Shown: positions 53,771-64,000, numbered from the stretch's first letter. The stretch is DNA of 64,000 nucleotides from Dendrophyllia cribrosa (GCA_024195265.1 JAJLRJ010000003.1:31684143-31748142), one strand, 5' to 3'. The notes: a model not told the origin generated them from the sequence alone. Program-made: numbers and translations.

Positions 53771-54135
53771 ACATCATGAGCCAACGTAGCGAATCAACTT
53801 TTACTTTACTAGTATGGTGGCCATGCTGGCTCCATCAAAACGAAGACTCCTGCTAGTAAAAATCGCAAGTAACCTGAGTACGAGACCTTCGTTAGGGGAG
53901 ACCTGATACGAATATTCTCAGGTTAAACAAATTAACAGTTGCTAGAGAAACTGGGAGGTGAAATAGCCAGCAGTAAATCACCGTATAACAGTGTTTTGTT
54001 GGGAAACGGGTTTCGAATAGCCAGTGTTCAAAAGAGTGGAATTTACGGTCAAATTTTCAGACTCATTAGTAACCAGATTTAGAAATTTTATTTCATAAAT
54101 CGGTACATTTTAATGTTAATTGACCACCGTAAAAA

Positions 54136-54184
54136 GATTCAAATAGCTGACGTTTCGAGCGCTAGCCCTTCGTCGGAGCGAATC
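54136..54184 (-). ncRNA. hammerhead-like motif in Penelope end (minus copy)
   Basis: Complement of the motif at 58891-58939, in the sense of the minus-strand copy. Confidence 0.35.
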
Positions 54185-54274
54185 AAGGAATTGTGGGTAG
54201 TGTGTGGTTTTATATAGTAAGCGGTGGAGCTACGCTATTGGTGGAAATTTGGTGACGTGAAAAACAAATGTAGA

Positions 54275-56107
54275 TTAGTTGAATGAAAAGCGTTCGTTGA
54301 TTCCGTGGGGTTTGAGAGTGCCGATTTGAAAGATGATTTTTTGTTCTAGGTTTTTACGGCTTTCTGTGTTACCCTGGTGTAGGGAAAGGCCGCAGATTGT
54401 CATGTGTTGTTTAGAATGGTTAGTAAGATTAAAATGGCGCGCGACTGGTTTGGATGCGTCTTTGTCATTTTTTTCAACGTCTCGGAGATGTTCACGAAAA
54501 CGGTCGCCCAGTCTTCTCCCTGTTTCGCCAATGTATATCTTTTTGCAAAAAGTACATGTTATGCAGTAGATAACATTTACGGAGGTGCATGTAAAACGAT
54601 CAGTGATTTTAATAGATCGTTTGGGTCCTGTTATTTTGTCCGCGTTGTGAATGAAAGGACAAGTGTTACATCGTGTGCGTGTGCATTTGAAAGTTCCCGG
54701 TACATCGTCAGATTTCAGTGCGCTCGTAACTAGAAAGTTGCCAATGTTTTTGTCACGTTTGAATGAAATTAGTGGGGGTTGTGAAAAAATTCTGCCTGTT
54801 TCGGGGTCGTTTTGGAGTAATTTGAAATTTTTTAAAATGATGCTTTTGACTGTGTTGTTGTGTGGGTGGAAAGTGAGGGTGAATGGAATTCTCTCGTTCT
54901 CTTCCTTCTGTGGCGTTTGTAGTGCTGATTGTCTGTCGATTTGTTGTGCACGTTGTTGGCCTGTATTAACAACAGAGTCAGGGTACCCACGTTTCTTGAA
55001 AAACTGGCACATTTCTTCTGATTTGTTGGAAAAATCAGAGTCATCACTACATAGACGTCGAAGTCTGAGAAATTGAGAATACGGAATGGCGTTTTTAACG
55101 TGCGATGGATGTGAGGATGAATGTAACAGATAACTGTGGGAATCTGTAGGTTTGTAGTGCACACTTGTGGATAAACTGTTACCGTTGATTGAAATATTAA
55201 TGTCAAGAAAAGCGACTGAGGTTTCGGAAATTTCCCAGGTATATTTTAGAGCGGGATGAAAAGTATTGACAGAAGTTATGAATTGATTAAGTTCCTCTTT
55301 ACTGGAAGAGGTAGCGCCAATGCAATCATCGATGTAGCGGCCGTAGAGTTCGGGTTTGGTTCCGTGGTACTGATTAAAAAATTTGTCTTCGATGTGGCCT
55401 ACAAAAAGGTTAGCGTAGCTTGGTCCCATTTTGGTGCCCATGGCGACTCCATTTACTTGTTTGTAGTAGTTTTGGGAAAATGAAAAACAGTTAAGTGTCA
55501 AAACTAATTCGGCTAAGCGGAGCAGTGTTTCTGAGCTTGGGTTTTGAATGGAGCGCTGGTCGAAAAAATATTTTAGTGCTTGAAGTCCTTCGTCATTGGG
55601 GATGACGGTATATAAAGAGGTAATGTCCATAGTGAAAATTAATTTGTTTTCGCTGGGAAAACTGAAATCCCGGAAAATTTCGAGTGCGTGATTGGTGTCC
55701 TTAATGTACGAGGGTAGTGATTTGACAATGGGGGCCATGATTTTGTCTAAATAGCTAGAAATTAGTTCGGTAGGACAGCTACAAGCGGAAACAATTGGTC
55801 GGCCCGGATTGTTTGGTTTATGAATTTTAGGTTTGAAATAAACGCGTGAGGTTCTAGGAGTAGTGATGATGAGATTGTTGGCGGTAACTGGTAATTGTTG
55901 TTTAGTAATGAGGTCTTGGATAGTTTCTTTGACAATTTTTTGGTTGGTAGAAGTGAGATCTTTATCAACTTTGGCATAGAAAGCGGTGTCAGAAAGTTGC
56001 CGAAAAGCCTCTTGTCGGTAAAGGTCGGTCTGCCAAACAACTACCGCCCCGCCTTTGTCGGCCGCTTTGATAACAATGTCGCGTCGTTTGCTAAGACTTT
56101 TGAGCGC
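54275..56107 (-). pseudogene. Penelope-like RT/endonuclease, 5'-truncated inverted copy
   Basis: Open on the minus strand from the dimer junction near 56107 to the stop at 54275, ~610 codons; the first ATG is at 55738. It contains the RT blocks from KGGAVVVW onward (W-Q-T against W-R-T in the plus copy, one of very few differences), YIDD, and the whole GIY-YIG domain. The N-terminal ~200 residues and all 5' sequence are missing, so it is a dead copy despite the open frame. Confidence 0.8.
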
Positions 56108-56109
56108 TC

Positions 56110-58800
56110 ACCAAGGAGCTACGCCAGGAAATCGTAAGTTATCTTATTCCTTTTCCCCCCATTTCCACTAATTTAGCCTTTCGTTTAGCCACTCACATCT
56201 TTACCAAAACTAGGTTTTGTAGTCACATCAATTTCATCGGCCGTTGCCTCCAATCCAAAGTCATTCCTAAAGGGTTTCGTTCAAATTTTCACGCTTCTAC
56301 ATTCTCTGATTCCAATCAACAATATTTTCACGAAATTCACCATGCCCAAAATTCTTTCTCGCGTAATATTATGAGGATCACCATCAGAGCTATGTGCCTT
56401 AAACGTAACAATCTCGAAAAGGAAATTATCCAATACCGTTCCGAACTTTCCAAAATTTGTCCAGCTGTCTTAGTAAAATCAATTCGCGCTAAAATTCAAG
56501 AACTCAATGCTAAACTGTTCAACAGCCTTAACCAAATCAAGACCCAAAAACTTGAACAGTTAATAGGTCCTCAATTATCCGGCGACCATTCATTCGATAG
56601 TCACAATGGCGTCGTTACCATTCCGGAAAATTTGCCGCTTTCTAACCCAGAGAGGTCTGTTCTTAGTAAAGGTTTAAACTTTGTTCCTATAGCGAAACAA
56701 ACCGACGAATTTTCAGTCAAACAAGATGTTGAAAAATTCCTTCGCCGCGTGCAATTAAGAGCTTTTTTCCACGACAAAGAAGACAATTCTAACACCTCGG
56801 AAAAAGATGTTTTTGAAACACTCAACGTTCGCAAATCAAAATGGACTCCCCCAGAGGGCCAGTTTTCTTCTCTAGATTTTTTCGTCAAAAAATGTCGTCA
56901 CGATGTCCAAAAACTTAAATTTAACCGCCACACCAAAATTTCAAACCTTTCAACAGGAGAATGGGCAGCGCTCAAAAGTCTTAGCAAACGACGCGACATT
57001 GTTATCAAAGCGGCCGACAAAGGCGGGGCGGTAGTTGTTTGGCGGACCGACCTTTACCGACAAGAGGCTTTTCGGCAACTTTCTGACACCGCTTTCTATG
57101 CCAAAGTTGATAAAGATCTCACTTCTACCAACCAAAAAATTGTCAAAGAAACTATCCAAGACCTCATTACTAAACAACAATTACCAGTTACCGCCAACAA
57201 TCTCATCATCACTACTCCTAGAACCTCACGCGTTTATTTCAAACCTAAAATTCATAAACCAAACAATCCGGGCCGACCAATTGTTTCCGCTTGTAGCTGT
57301 CCTACCGAACTAATTTCTAGCTATTTAGACAAAATCATGGCCCCCATTGTCAAATCACTACCCTCGTACATTAAGGACACCAATCACGCACTCGAAATTT
57401 TCCGGGATTTCAGTTTTCCCAGCGAAAACAAATTAATTTTCACTATGGACATTACCTCTTTATATACCGTCATCCCCAATGACGAAGGACTTCAAGCACT
57501 AAAATATTTTTTCGACCAGCGCTCCATTCAAAACCCAAGCTCAGAAACACTGCTCCGCTTAGCCGAATTAGTTTTGACACTTAACTGTTTTTCATTTTCC
57601 CAAAACTACTACAAACAAGTAAATGGAGTCGCCATGGGCACCAAAATGGGACCAAGCTACGCTAACCTTTTTGTAGGCCACATCGAAGACAAATTTTTTA
57701 ATCAGTACCACGGAACCAAACCCGAACTCTACGGCCGCTACATCGATGATTGCATTGGCGCTACCTCTTCCAGTAAAGAGGAACTTAATCAATTCATAAC
57801 TTCTGTCAATACTTTTCATCCCGCTCTAAAATATACCTGGGAAATTTCCGAAACCTCAGTCGCTTTTCTTGACATTAATATTTCAATCAACGGTAACAGT
57901 TTATCCACAAGTGTGCACTACAAACCTACAGATTCCCACAGTTATCTGTTACATTCATCCTCACATCCATCGCACGTTAAAAACGCCATTCCGTATTCTC
58001 AATTTCTCAGACTTCGACGTCTATGTAGTGATGACTCTGATTTTTCCAACAAATCAGAAGAAATGTGCCAGTTTTTCAAGAAACGTGGGTACCCTGACTC
58101 TGTTGTTAATACAGGCCAACAACGTGCACAACAAATCGACAGACAATCAGCACTACAAACGCCACAGAAGGAAGAGAACGAGAGAATTCCATTCACCCTC
58201 ACTTTCCACCCACACAACAACACAGTCAAAAGCATCATTTTAAAAAATTTCAAATTACTCCAAAACGACCCCGAAACAGGCAGAATTTTTTCACAACCCC
58301 CACTAATTTCATTCAAACGTGACAAAAACATTGGCAACTTTCTAGTTACGAGCGCACTGAAATCTGACGATGTACCGGGAACTTTCAAATGCACACGCAC
58401 ACGATGTAACACTTGTCCTTTCATTCACAACGCGGACAAAATAACAGGACCCAAACGATCTATTAAAATCACTGATCGTTTTACATGCACCTCCGTAAAT
58501 GTTATCTACTGCATAACATGTACTTTTTGCAAAAAGATATACATTGGCGAAACAGGGAGAAGACTGGGCGACCGTTTTCGTGAACATCTCCGAGACGTTG
58601 AAAAAAATGACAAAGACGCATCCAAACCAGTCGCGCGCCATTTTAATCTTACTAACCATTCTAAACAACACATGACAATCTGCGGCCTTTCCCTACACCA
58701 GGGTAACACAGAAAGCCGTAAAAACCTAGAACAAAAAATCATCTTTCAAATCGGCACTCTCAAACCCCACGGAATCAACGAACGCTTTTCATTCAACTAA
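56110..58800 (+). CDS. Penelope-like reverse transcriptase with GIY-YIG endonuclease
   Basis: The first ATG is at 56371 (809 codons), but the frame is open and protein-like back to the dimer junction near 56107 (e.g. HINFIGRCLQSKVIPKGF), so the true start may be lost at the junction. RT blocks follow: KAADKGGAVVVW, FKPKIHKPNNPGRPI, MDITSLYTVIP, GVAMGTKMGPSYANLF, catalytic YIDD within RYIDDCIGA, and VAFLDINIS. A CxxxxCNTC cluster then precedes the GIY-YIG nuclease (IYCITCTFCKKIYIGETGRR, then DRFREHL). Penelope-like elements use the endonuclease to nick target DNA and prime reverse transcription there. All catalytic motifs look intact, so the protein could be active if a start codon and promoter exist. 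Confidence 0.9.
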   Translation, partial: TKELRQEIVSYLIPFPPISTNLAFRLATHIFTKTRFCSHINFIGRCLQSKVIPKGFRSNFHASTFSDSNQQYFHEIHHAQNSFSRNIMRITIRAMCLKRNNLEKEIIQYRSELSKICPAVLVKSIRAKIQELNAKLFNSLNQIKTQKLEQLIGPQLSGDHSFDSHNGVVTIPENLPLSNPERSVLSKGLNFVPIAKQTDEFSVKQDVEKFLRRVQLRAFFHDKEDNSNTSEKDVFETLNVRKSKWTPPEGQFSSLDFFVKKCRHDVQKLKFNRHTKISNLSTGEWAALKSLSKRRDIVIKAADKGGAVVVWRTDLYRQEAFRQLSDTAFYAKVDKDLTSTNQKIVKETIQDLITKQQLPVTANNLIITTPRTSRVYFKPKIHKPNNPGRPIVSACSCPTELISSYLDKIMAPIVKSLPSYIKDTNHALEIFRDFSFPSENKLIFTMDITSLYTVIPNDEGLQALKYFFDQRSIQNPSSETLLRLAELVLTLNCFSFSQNYYKQVNGVAMGTKMGPSYANLFVGHIEDKFFNQYHGTKPELYGRYIDDCIGATSSSKEELNQFITSVNTFHPALKYTWEISETSVAFLDINISINGNSLSTSVHYKPTDSHSYLLHSSSHPSHVKNAIPYSQFLRLRRLCSDDSDFSNKSEEMCQFFKKRGYPDSVVNTGQQRAQQIDRQSALQTPQKEENERIPFTLTFHPHNNTVKSIILKNFKLLQNDPETGRIFSQPPLISFKRDKNIGNFLVTSALKSDDVPGTFKCTRTRCNTCPFIHNADKITGPKRSIKITDRFTCTSVNVIYCITCTFCKKIYIGETGRRLGDRFREHLRDVEKNDKDASKPVARHFNLTNHSKQHMTICGLSLHQGNTESRKNLEQKIIFQIGTLKPHGINERFSFN

Positions 58801-58890
58801 TCTACATTTGTTTTTCACGTCACCAAATTTCCACCAATAGCGTAGCTCCACCGCTTACTATATAAAACCACACACTACCCACAATTCCTT

Positions 58891-58939
58891 GATTCGCTCC
58901 GACGAAGGGCTAGCGCTCGAAACGTCAGCTATTTGAATC
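58891..58939 (+). ncRNA. possible hammerhead ribozyme-like motif in Penelope end
   Basis: In element sense: outer GATTC/GAATC arms enclose CCGACGA, then a GGGC-UAGC-GCUC stem-loop, then GAAAC and GUC. This is the order of a hammerhead core (CUGANGA - stem II - GAAA - UH), and Penelope-like elements are known to carry hammerheads in their terminal repeats. One core base differs (C for U at position 4) and stem III would be very short, so activity is uncertain. Confidence 0.4.
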
Positions 58940-59007
58940 TTTTTACGGTGGTCAATTTACCTTATCGACTCAGTCGATAAAACTAAATTCTCGTCATTTT
59001 AATGTTA

Positions 59008-59859
59008 GCTTTACCCATCATATCTGACTTGCAAAGTTGGTATTTGCAGGCTTTCTGCTAGCAAGTTCAATGTCTTGGCTCGTCCAATGTCGTTCGTCCT
59101 ACCATTTTAATCACAGAGAAAGCTTTGCAGAGGCAGCCAATATCAAACCATGTACTGAATTACAAGTTTTGTCCAGCATATTCTAGATCTGTTGTACATT
59201 TTTTGATGTGATTATTATAAAAAAAAAACACACGGATTATTGTCATTTAAAGTAACAGGTAATTACTTTTACAGACTATACCTGTCACTCTTTCGAGTAG
59301 TCTAGCGTTTAACTACCTAGTTACGTTCTCCATATAAAAAGCAATAACATGTTTGTCCTACATCCCGGTAGTATCAAAATACCACATTTTGTGGATTAAA
59401 GTTGATAGCTATCAGACAACTACAAAAACACACGGTTGGCAGACCGAAAAAACGTTTTCATCGCCTCCTCATAGTCCTTGATCTATTAACAAAAAACAAT
59501 ATCCCTTTTCTGAATATCTTGAATAAGACGAATGAAGACGTTTACTCGTGGAGCCTGATTGGCTTTGTATAAAACCATTTTAAACTAACAACTCCATTAT
59601 TATAAAGCAAGAATCACTCACTCACGAATAAAAAAATATTCGTTTATCGGGGTTCTGCTGATTAAAATATAAAAAAAAAAACATAAAAATAACACTTCGA
59701 TTATAATGTTGTTACAACAGTGATCACCTGGTTTCAAAAACCACTTGTTGTTTATCGTTAGGCTATATTTTACACCAAAGGGTAGCGGTTAAAAAAGCTA
59801 CCAGTGTTTTTGTCCTTAAAGATAACACTGTAAGTGTTACCAAACGGGCAAGCATTCTT
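59008..59859. other. no gene recognised
   Basis: AT-rich intergenic sequence. I see nothing assignable. Confidence 0.45.
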
Positions 59860-60140
59860 ACAGCGGTTTTTCAGTTGAGAAATCAAAGTAATTACTCTGA
59901 CCAATCACAACAGACGCAGCCAATCCAATGAACCAATCAGAACTTAAAGCAAATACAGGTAACCGGCGCCAAGCGCGGGAAAATTAAAACGCGTGCGAAC
60001 AAGTCACGATTGGTTTTGGTTTTACTTTTGATTTGTTGAGAAAGTGGCGCGAGATTTTTTTAGCCAATCACAAAACGTAGCAATGCAAAACCAAAGCAAT
60101 CGCGAAATTATTTTCGACACTCAATTGAAAACCGCTCTAA
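59860..60140. mobile_element. MITE (tagagcggttttcaattgagtg family), copy 3
   Basis: Ends ACAGCGGTTTTTCAGTTGAG and ACTCAATTGAAAACCGCTCT; shares GACCAATCACAACAGACGCA, GGCGCCAAGCGCGGG and TTAGCCAATCACAAA blocks with the copies at 43040 and 47283. Confidence 0.75.
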
Positions 60141-60640
60141 AAAAATATACTAACCATGTTATGATATGAATTGTTACTAAAACGTAAGTCATATCGAAGG
60201 CCTTATCAGGAGATTTCTGTGGCGGATCTACAGGAGGAGCCCAGGCCCCCTCCCCCTCCTCATTATTTCGTAAATAAAATAAGGCCCAAAGATCCGAATT
60301 TTTTTTTTTTCATCTCGATCCATTTTCACTCCTGGCCTCCACTCAATAAGTACATGTAAGACTGGATCAGCCAGTGCTTCGTCAAGATTCAGAGATATAT
60401 TTGATCGTTACTAAAGTTGCTTTCCTTCTTTAAGTGTGATCATCACATTTGATGTGATACAAGGCTGTGTAGCACTCGTATTATGTGAAAATTACATTAG
60501 TGTTAGAAACTAAGCTATACGCCTTGAACCACTAGTCTTAGAAAGGAAATTGGGTCGCAAGAATAAAAAAAATACGTTTGAAGTCATAGGCTTTGGATCA
60601 GTTCACTGTCAAGAGGATTTCTTTCTAAGGGCCTTAACAG
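60141..60640. other. no gene recognised
   Basis: Contains a C/T-rich stretch (GCCCCCTCCCCCTCC-like) near 60245. No coding support. Confidence 0.45.
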
Positions 60641-61086
60641 ACTAGACCAATTGTTATCGATAACTACTTAGTTGTCGATCATAAAAGTTGTCGACAACAA
60701 AAAATATAATCTGTGAAGCAAGTTAACGATAACAAACTTTAAAAAATTCAGTCATCGACAACCAGAAAGTTTTCCTCTGTAGTTATCGAAAACAAACGCG
60801 GCAGTTTTATCGTCAACAACTCGCTTTTCCTTGGTGTGTGAGACAGTTGTTGACAAAGTCATGTTGCCAAACAAATTAGCACATGTGTAACCGCGCGGTT
60901 AGCACTAGAAACGAAGTTGACATGTGCAGTGAACGCTAGTTACAAATGTCTCGCATAAAACAATTAATTATCGACGATGTGGTGGTGGAAAAGCTGTATC
61001 GAAAACTAATAGTGGACGACTCATTTTAGTTGTCGAAGACGGCACAAAGTTGTGGACAATTTCTCTAGTCTGTCGAAGCTCTTAGG
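60641..61086. mobile_element. MITE with TTAACAGACTAGA ends
   Basis: Ends GGGCCTTAACAGACTAGAC and CTCTAGTCTGTCGAAGCTCTTAGGGC. The interior is rich in GTTGTCGA/TCGACAAC and GTTATCGATAAC motifs on both strands. A 27-codon ORF (MSRIKQLIIDDVVVEKLYRK...) begins at about 60946; its start resembles the one at 16023 in a general way only. A Harbinger-like origin is possible. Confidence 0.6.
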
Positions 61087-61239
61087 GCGTATCGCTCAGT
61101 TTTTAGCACTTTCCTAAACGCTAAATATAACTCCTAGTCACATTTAACACAAGTCGACTTTTGATTATCATAAAGCAGTTGTCAGCTATCGAACAATCGA
61201 GTTGAACTATGCTAAAGGGTAAGTTCTTCCAAGGCTTAA

Positions 61240-61623
61240 TAGAAAAAAAGTACGGGGATGCTCTTCGTAAATGTTGAATTAAACCCCTAAATGCGACCAA
61301 TCTCGGCGTGGTTCAAACTTTGTTTGACGCTTAAAAAATAGCATTCTAAAACATACAGAAAAACAAGAGTTATAGTGACTTTAATCACGAGAAAGACTTT
61401 GCCATCAAATCCTTTTATCAGTATTAATAGATTACGTTTAGAATGACGATGGTTTTTTTTTTTAATTCTTTGCGGATCACCCTAAACGACACTTTGATGG
61501 TTAAAAATATTAGCGTTCCTTCCTGAACACGTGATACCGAAAACCGTAATTTTCACCCTTAAACTAGACGAAGAGCATCCCTGTACTTTCCATATGGGAG
61601 TTCCCCCCCCCCCCCCCCCCCCG
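61240..61623. mobile_element. possible MITE with GGGGATGCTCTTCGT ends and poly-C
   Basis: TACGGGGATGCTCTTCGT near 61250 and ACGAAGAGCATCCCTGTA near 61568 form an inverted pair; a C20 run and CCGGG close the right side. The layout is like the MITE at 1314-1747 (GGGGATGCTCC, poly-C end), so they may be related. Confidence 0.5.
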
Positions 61624-61995
61624 GGAAAAAGTGTCTATCTGAGAAAAAAGATAAACTTTTCTGAAAAAAGACGGCCGCAATTACAATACGTAAAATTGAT
61701 GCCAGCATCAGAAATAGAATCTTTTTACCTTAAGAATTTTTATTAGTCGGGTGCAAATTAATGTTTGAAAAATGTCTGGTCACTATCTAAGCTATGCTGT
61801 CATTTATCCAGTTCCAGATTGATTTGAAATTTCGTCGCCATTTTAGAGATTGTCAATTCTAACTAGTCGTTTTTTTCTCACAACTAACGGCATGCACTTT
61901 TAAATGCACTGTGATTAGTTAACTGAACAACTTATCCTTCTTAAAAGTTGCCTTGTCTATACCTATCAGTCATCGTGCTTTTTCAAATCGCCTGG

Positions 61996-62623
61996 CTAAG
62001 ATTCGGAATCTCCAACTGGCTTGTCGTTGTCTTCCAGAACCAGTACCGTTTGCCCTTTTTCTCGGCGATCGGATTGTACTCCGTCTGCAGTGGCGAGCGA
62101 CGCATACTGAGATTCATCTTGCGATTTTTCAGCATCACCCAGGATATCAATATTTACTTCCTCGCTCTTTACTGTCTTACTGTCATGTGGAAACAACGAC
62201 AGGTAACGCTCTTCTTCCCCTGCCTCGGGCTCTGTCTTCATAATGATTGTCAGGTAATCGGGCTCTTCCTTCATCTCCTCCTTTACAAAAGGTTCCGTTT
62301 TGGGCAGGGCGCCTGCAGCATCTTCTTGGCTGGCTTTCGTGGCATAAGATTCATCGTTTGCTCCTTCTTTGTTCATGCTTTCGGAAGACGAAATCCTTGT
62401 CATGCCTATCTCAGAAAACCGCGGATTGGTAGCTGCACTGCCTTCTGGAAGTTCTTCATAGGGAGAAAATTCCACTGGTCCGATGTCATCGTAATTCCCT
62501 TCACCACCGCCTTCAAACGCACCGGCACTGTCGTATCCGGGATTTTCAAAGGCAGAAACCTGTCTTGTATTTGTTGCCTCCTCATCCTTTTCCTTTTCAT
62601 AACTTAAGTTGCCTCGTTTCACC
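61996..62623 (-). CDS. last exon: acidic cytoplasmic tail of a probable receptor
   Basis: On the minus strand it follows the acceptor CATGTCTGTTTACAG (ends at 62624) in phase 2 and stops at 61996, ~208 residues. The upstream in-frame Met at 62706 lies in the intron. The exon starts basic (VKRGNLSYEKEKDEE), as after a membrane segment, then is acidic and Ser/Glu-rich. It carries tyrosine motifs: AFENPGYDS (an NPxY-type endocytic/PTB site), NYDDIGPVEFSPYEEL, EEPDYLTIIM and ERYLSLF (YxxL/I sites). No enzyme domain. It fits a single-pass receptor tail; membrane segment and ectodomain would lie beyond 62.7 kb and are not recognised here. Gene family unknown. Confidence 0.6.
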
Positions 62624-62981
62624 CTGTAAACAGACATGATAACGTGGTTACAAAGGAGAAAGAAACACGACAACAAAGCTAGCAAATATTCCCAATCAAC
62701 ATTCAATGCAGGTCAGCGTGCTATAACTAGTTGTTAAACATGATAAGGGAGCACAATGACTGACAGTTAGCAAATCTGCTATCGATTCACATTCAAAGGA
62801 ATTATTTTGTCGCGATAAAGAAGAAAGTCCCATTAATGGGCGAGAAAGAGTCCGGTTGGAGTGTTTTAGTCAACGCTCAGACTTTGTAGTCTTTGTCCCA
62901 AAAACAAACAAACAAAAAAACAAAACAAAAAATGACAAGCAAAACGGTGACCATCGGTTAAGATTCACCGGGCATAATAAG

Positions 62982-63538
62982 TTACCGTGTGGCGTGAAAT
63001 TGCCAATTTTTTACGTTTCGCGGGAACAATTTAATTTTCGCGAATTAGGATTTTAGACCATACCACTGAGAACAAATTTTCGCGGATCTCGCTTTTCACG
63101 TATATGTACGGTGCTTTTTTATAACAACAAGGAAATAAACCGCTGTCTTGTTTATTTTACATTAAATTTTCTATGTTTTTACCACTTTAAAAACTGCAAA
63201 CCTTCCATTATCTTTAATGTATACGGGTGGCGTAAATGTGGCATCACCAGTGCCCTTTAGAATGGTGTCCCTTCCCTTACCTTCTATAGGTTTTATCAAA
63301 TTTACCCAGATGCCACAGAGACTCTTCGTTGTGTTGCATTTGTAAAGGAACAGGTCGTAATATTGTTTGATAGTCGATTCAGTTTAATTCGGCATTGATC
63401 TAAATAAATGGAATAATGATTTTCACAGATTTTTTTTCGCTGAAGTTAATTTACTTGGGATCTTGTTTTCGCGACTCGTTAGAAAACCGCGAATTGGCGC
63501 GAAAATTAGATCCCGCGAAAATTTCATGCCACACGATA
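62982..63538. mobile_element. MITE with CCGTGTGGC ends
   Basis: Ends TACCGTGTGGCGTGAAATT and AATTTCATGCCACACGATA (imperfect). Both arms contain TTTCGCGGG, AATTTTCGCGAAT-like motifs. ~555 bp, no ORF of note. Confidence 0.65.
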
Positions 63539-64000
63539 TGTCAATGACAAAAACGGATTATGCTTTCGTGCACCCTAAGGCAAGGGTCATTGCTCTTAAC
63601 TATAACCTCAAGCACCTCTTACGCTTCTCTCATGTTATTTTCATTTCCCACGTGCATCCTTGACTAAGCATGAACTGTTTGAAATAGCAACTTTAGCTTC
63701 GAAATCCAAAAATTCGCTCCAAATGGTCGACATATTGCAAAACCTTGATTGTTTTCACATCAGAATACTTCTCGTTTAGCTCATTTCCTTGCGTAAATCT
63801 GCCAAAATCGTCCTTTAAACTCTCCCATTTTTTTCATATACATGTAAAAGCACAGAAGTCGGAGAAATCGGGCTCTCTGCGACGTCACAAGGAGTTTATC
63901 TGGTAAGTAGTTCATGTATAGTCCAAGTATGGAGGAACGAAAATTTGTAATGGCGGATGCTCCAAATCGTGATTTCAGAGCGTAAAAGTTTTACGTTAAC
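63539..64000. other. no gene recognised
   Basis: No coding support. ATGGCGGATGC near 63951 resembles an AAGATGGCGG-type start but runs off the window. Confidence 0.4.

Larger units (their letters stand above)
54106..59007. mobile_element. Penelope-like element inserted as a head-to-head inverted dimer
   Basis: The insert is 54119-58994 (4876 bp), flanked by the 13-bp direct repeat CATTTTAATGTTA (54106-54118 and 58995-59007). It contains a 5'-truncated copy on the minus strand (54119 to about 56107) and a long copy on the plus strand (about 56108-58994), meeting head to head. Over the shared ~2 kb the copies are nearly identical. A single target duplication around both shows that the pair was integrated as one unit. 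Each outer end carries the same terminal segment (with the CGACGAAGGGCTAGCGCTCG motif) that also makes up the short insertion at 38564-39024. Recent by its identity. Confidence 0.85.

Noticed and set aside
54333..55483. Plus-strand frames of 75-141 codons across the inverted Penelope copy
   Set aside because: Shadows of the minus-strand RT; the same frames reappear mirrored at 57592-58742.

Overview
The window looks like anthozoan cnidarian nuclear DNA, most likely from a stony coral. It is AT-rich and intron-rich, with long introns full of small transposons. It carries death-fold/NTPase innate-immunity genes of the kind expanded in corals, plus a Penelope-like element with a GIY-YIG endonuclease. 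The species call is inference; no marker gene fixes it. All splice sites and repeat boundaries below were read by eye.

The main host locus runs on the + strand from about 5.5 to 38.0 kb as eight candidate exons: 5521-6216, 19087-19212, 28440-28560, 29884-32177, 34315-34360, 34649-34895, 36076-36153 and 37765-37961. Exon 1 encodes a death-effector-like domain followed by a Bcl-2-like region with a BH3-like LRQAGD core and a BH1-like segment. A BH2-like segment straddles the exon 1/2 junction. Exon 4 encodes a Roc GTPase and a COR domain with a C-terminal Cys/His cluster, and the last exon encodes a death domain. Splice phases agree at every junction except inside exon 6, which holds a one-base frame disruption. 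If this is one gene, the order DED - Bcl-2-like - Roc - COR - death domain combines apoptosis modules in a way I do not know from any described protein. If it is two genes, the DED/Bcl-2-like protein and the Roc-COR-DD protein sit side by side.

Other host coding material is sparse. There is a two-or-more-exon Ly6/uPAR-type small secreted or GPI-anchored protein (51.2-53.0 kb, +), and the last exon of a probable receptor cytoplasmic tail with tyrosine motifs (62.0-62.6 kb, -).

Most of the rest is mobile DNA. 0.8-3.0 kb holds a dead L1/Tx1-type LINE with a MITE inserted in ORF1. 7.48-12.0 kb is a 4.5 kb TTAA-bounded element with ~400 bp inverted repeats, containing a second element with an integrase-like exon. 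13.36-14.37 and 33.26-34.27 kb are two near-identical piggyBac-type TTAA elements. 14.4-15.0, 44.3-44.8 and 44.8-45.2 kb are TTAA-bounded MITEs, the last two sharing one TTAA. 15.76-16.81 kb is Harbinger-like. 17.3-18.4 kb is a Mutator-like element with 9-bp target duplications carrying a RecQ-like helicase fragment. 19.7-20.9 kb is a gag-only LTR retrotransposon. 27.8-28.3 kb is a tandem tRNA-derived SINE. 38.3-42.5 kb is a large inverted-repeat element with Pif1-like fragments and a short Penelope insertion. 45.5-47.0 kb is a KDZ-like remnant. 54.12-58.99 kb is a Penelope-like element inserted as a head-to-head inverted dimer with a 13-bp target duplication. Perfect CRE-type TGACGTCA sites recur, mostly in these elements, and one lies 40 bp upstream of the DED/Bcl-2-like start codon.
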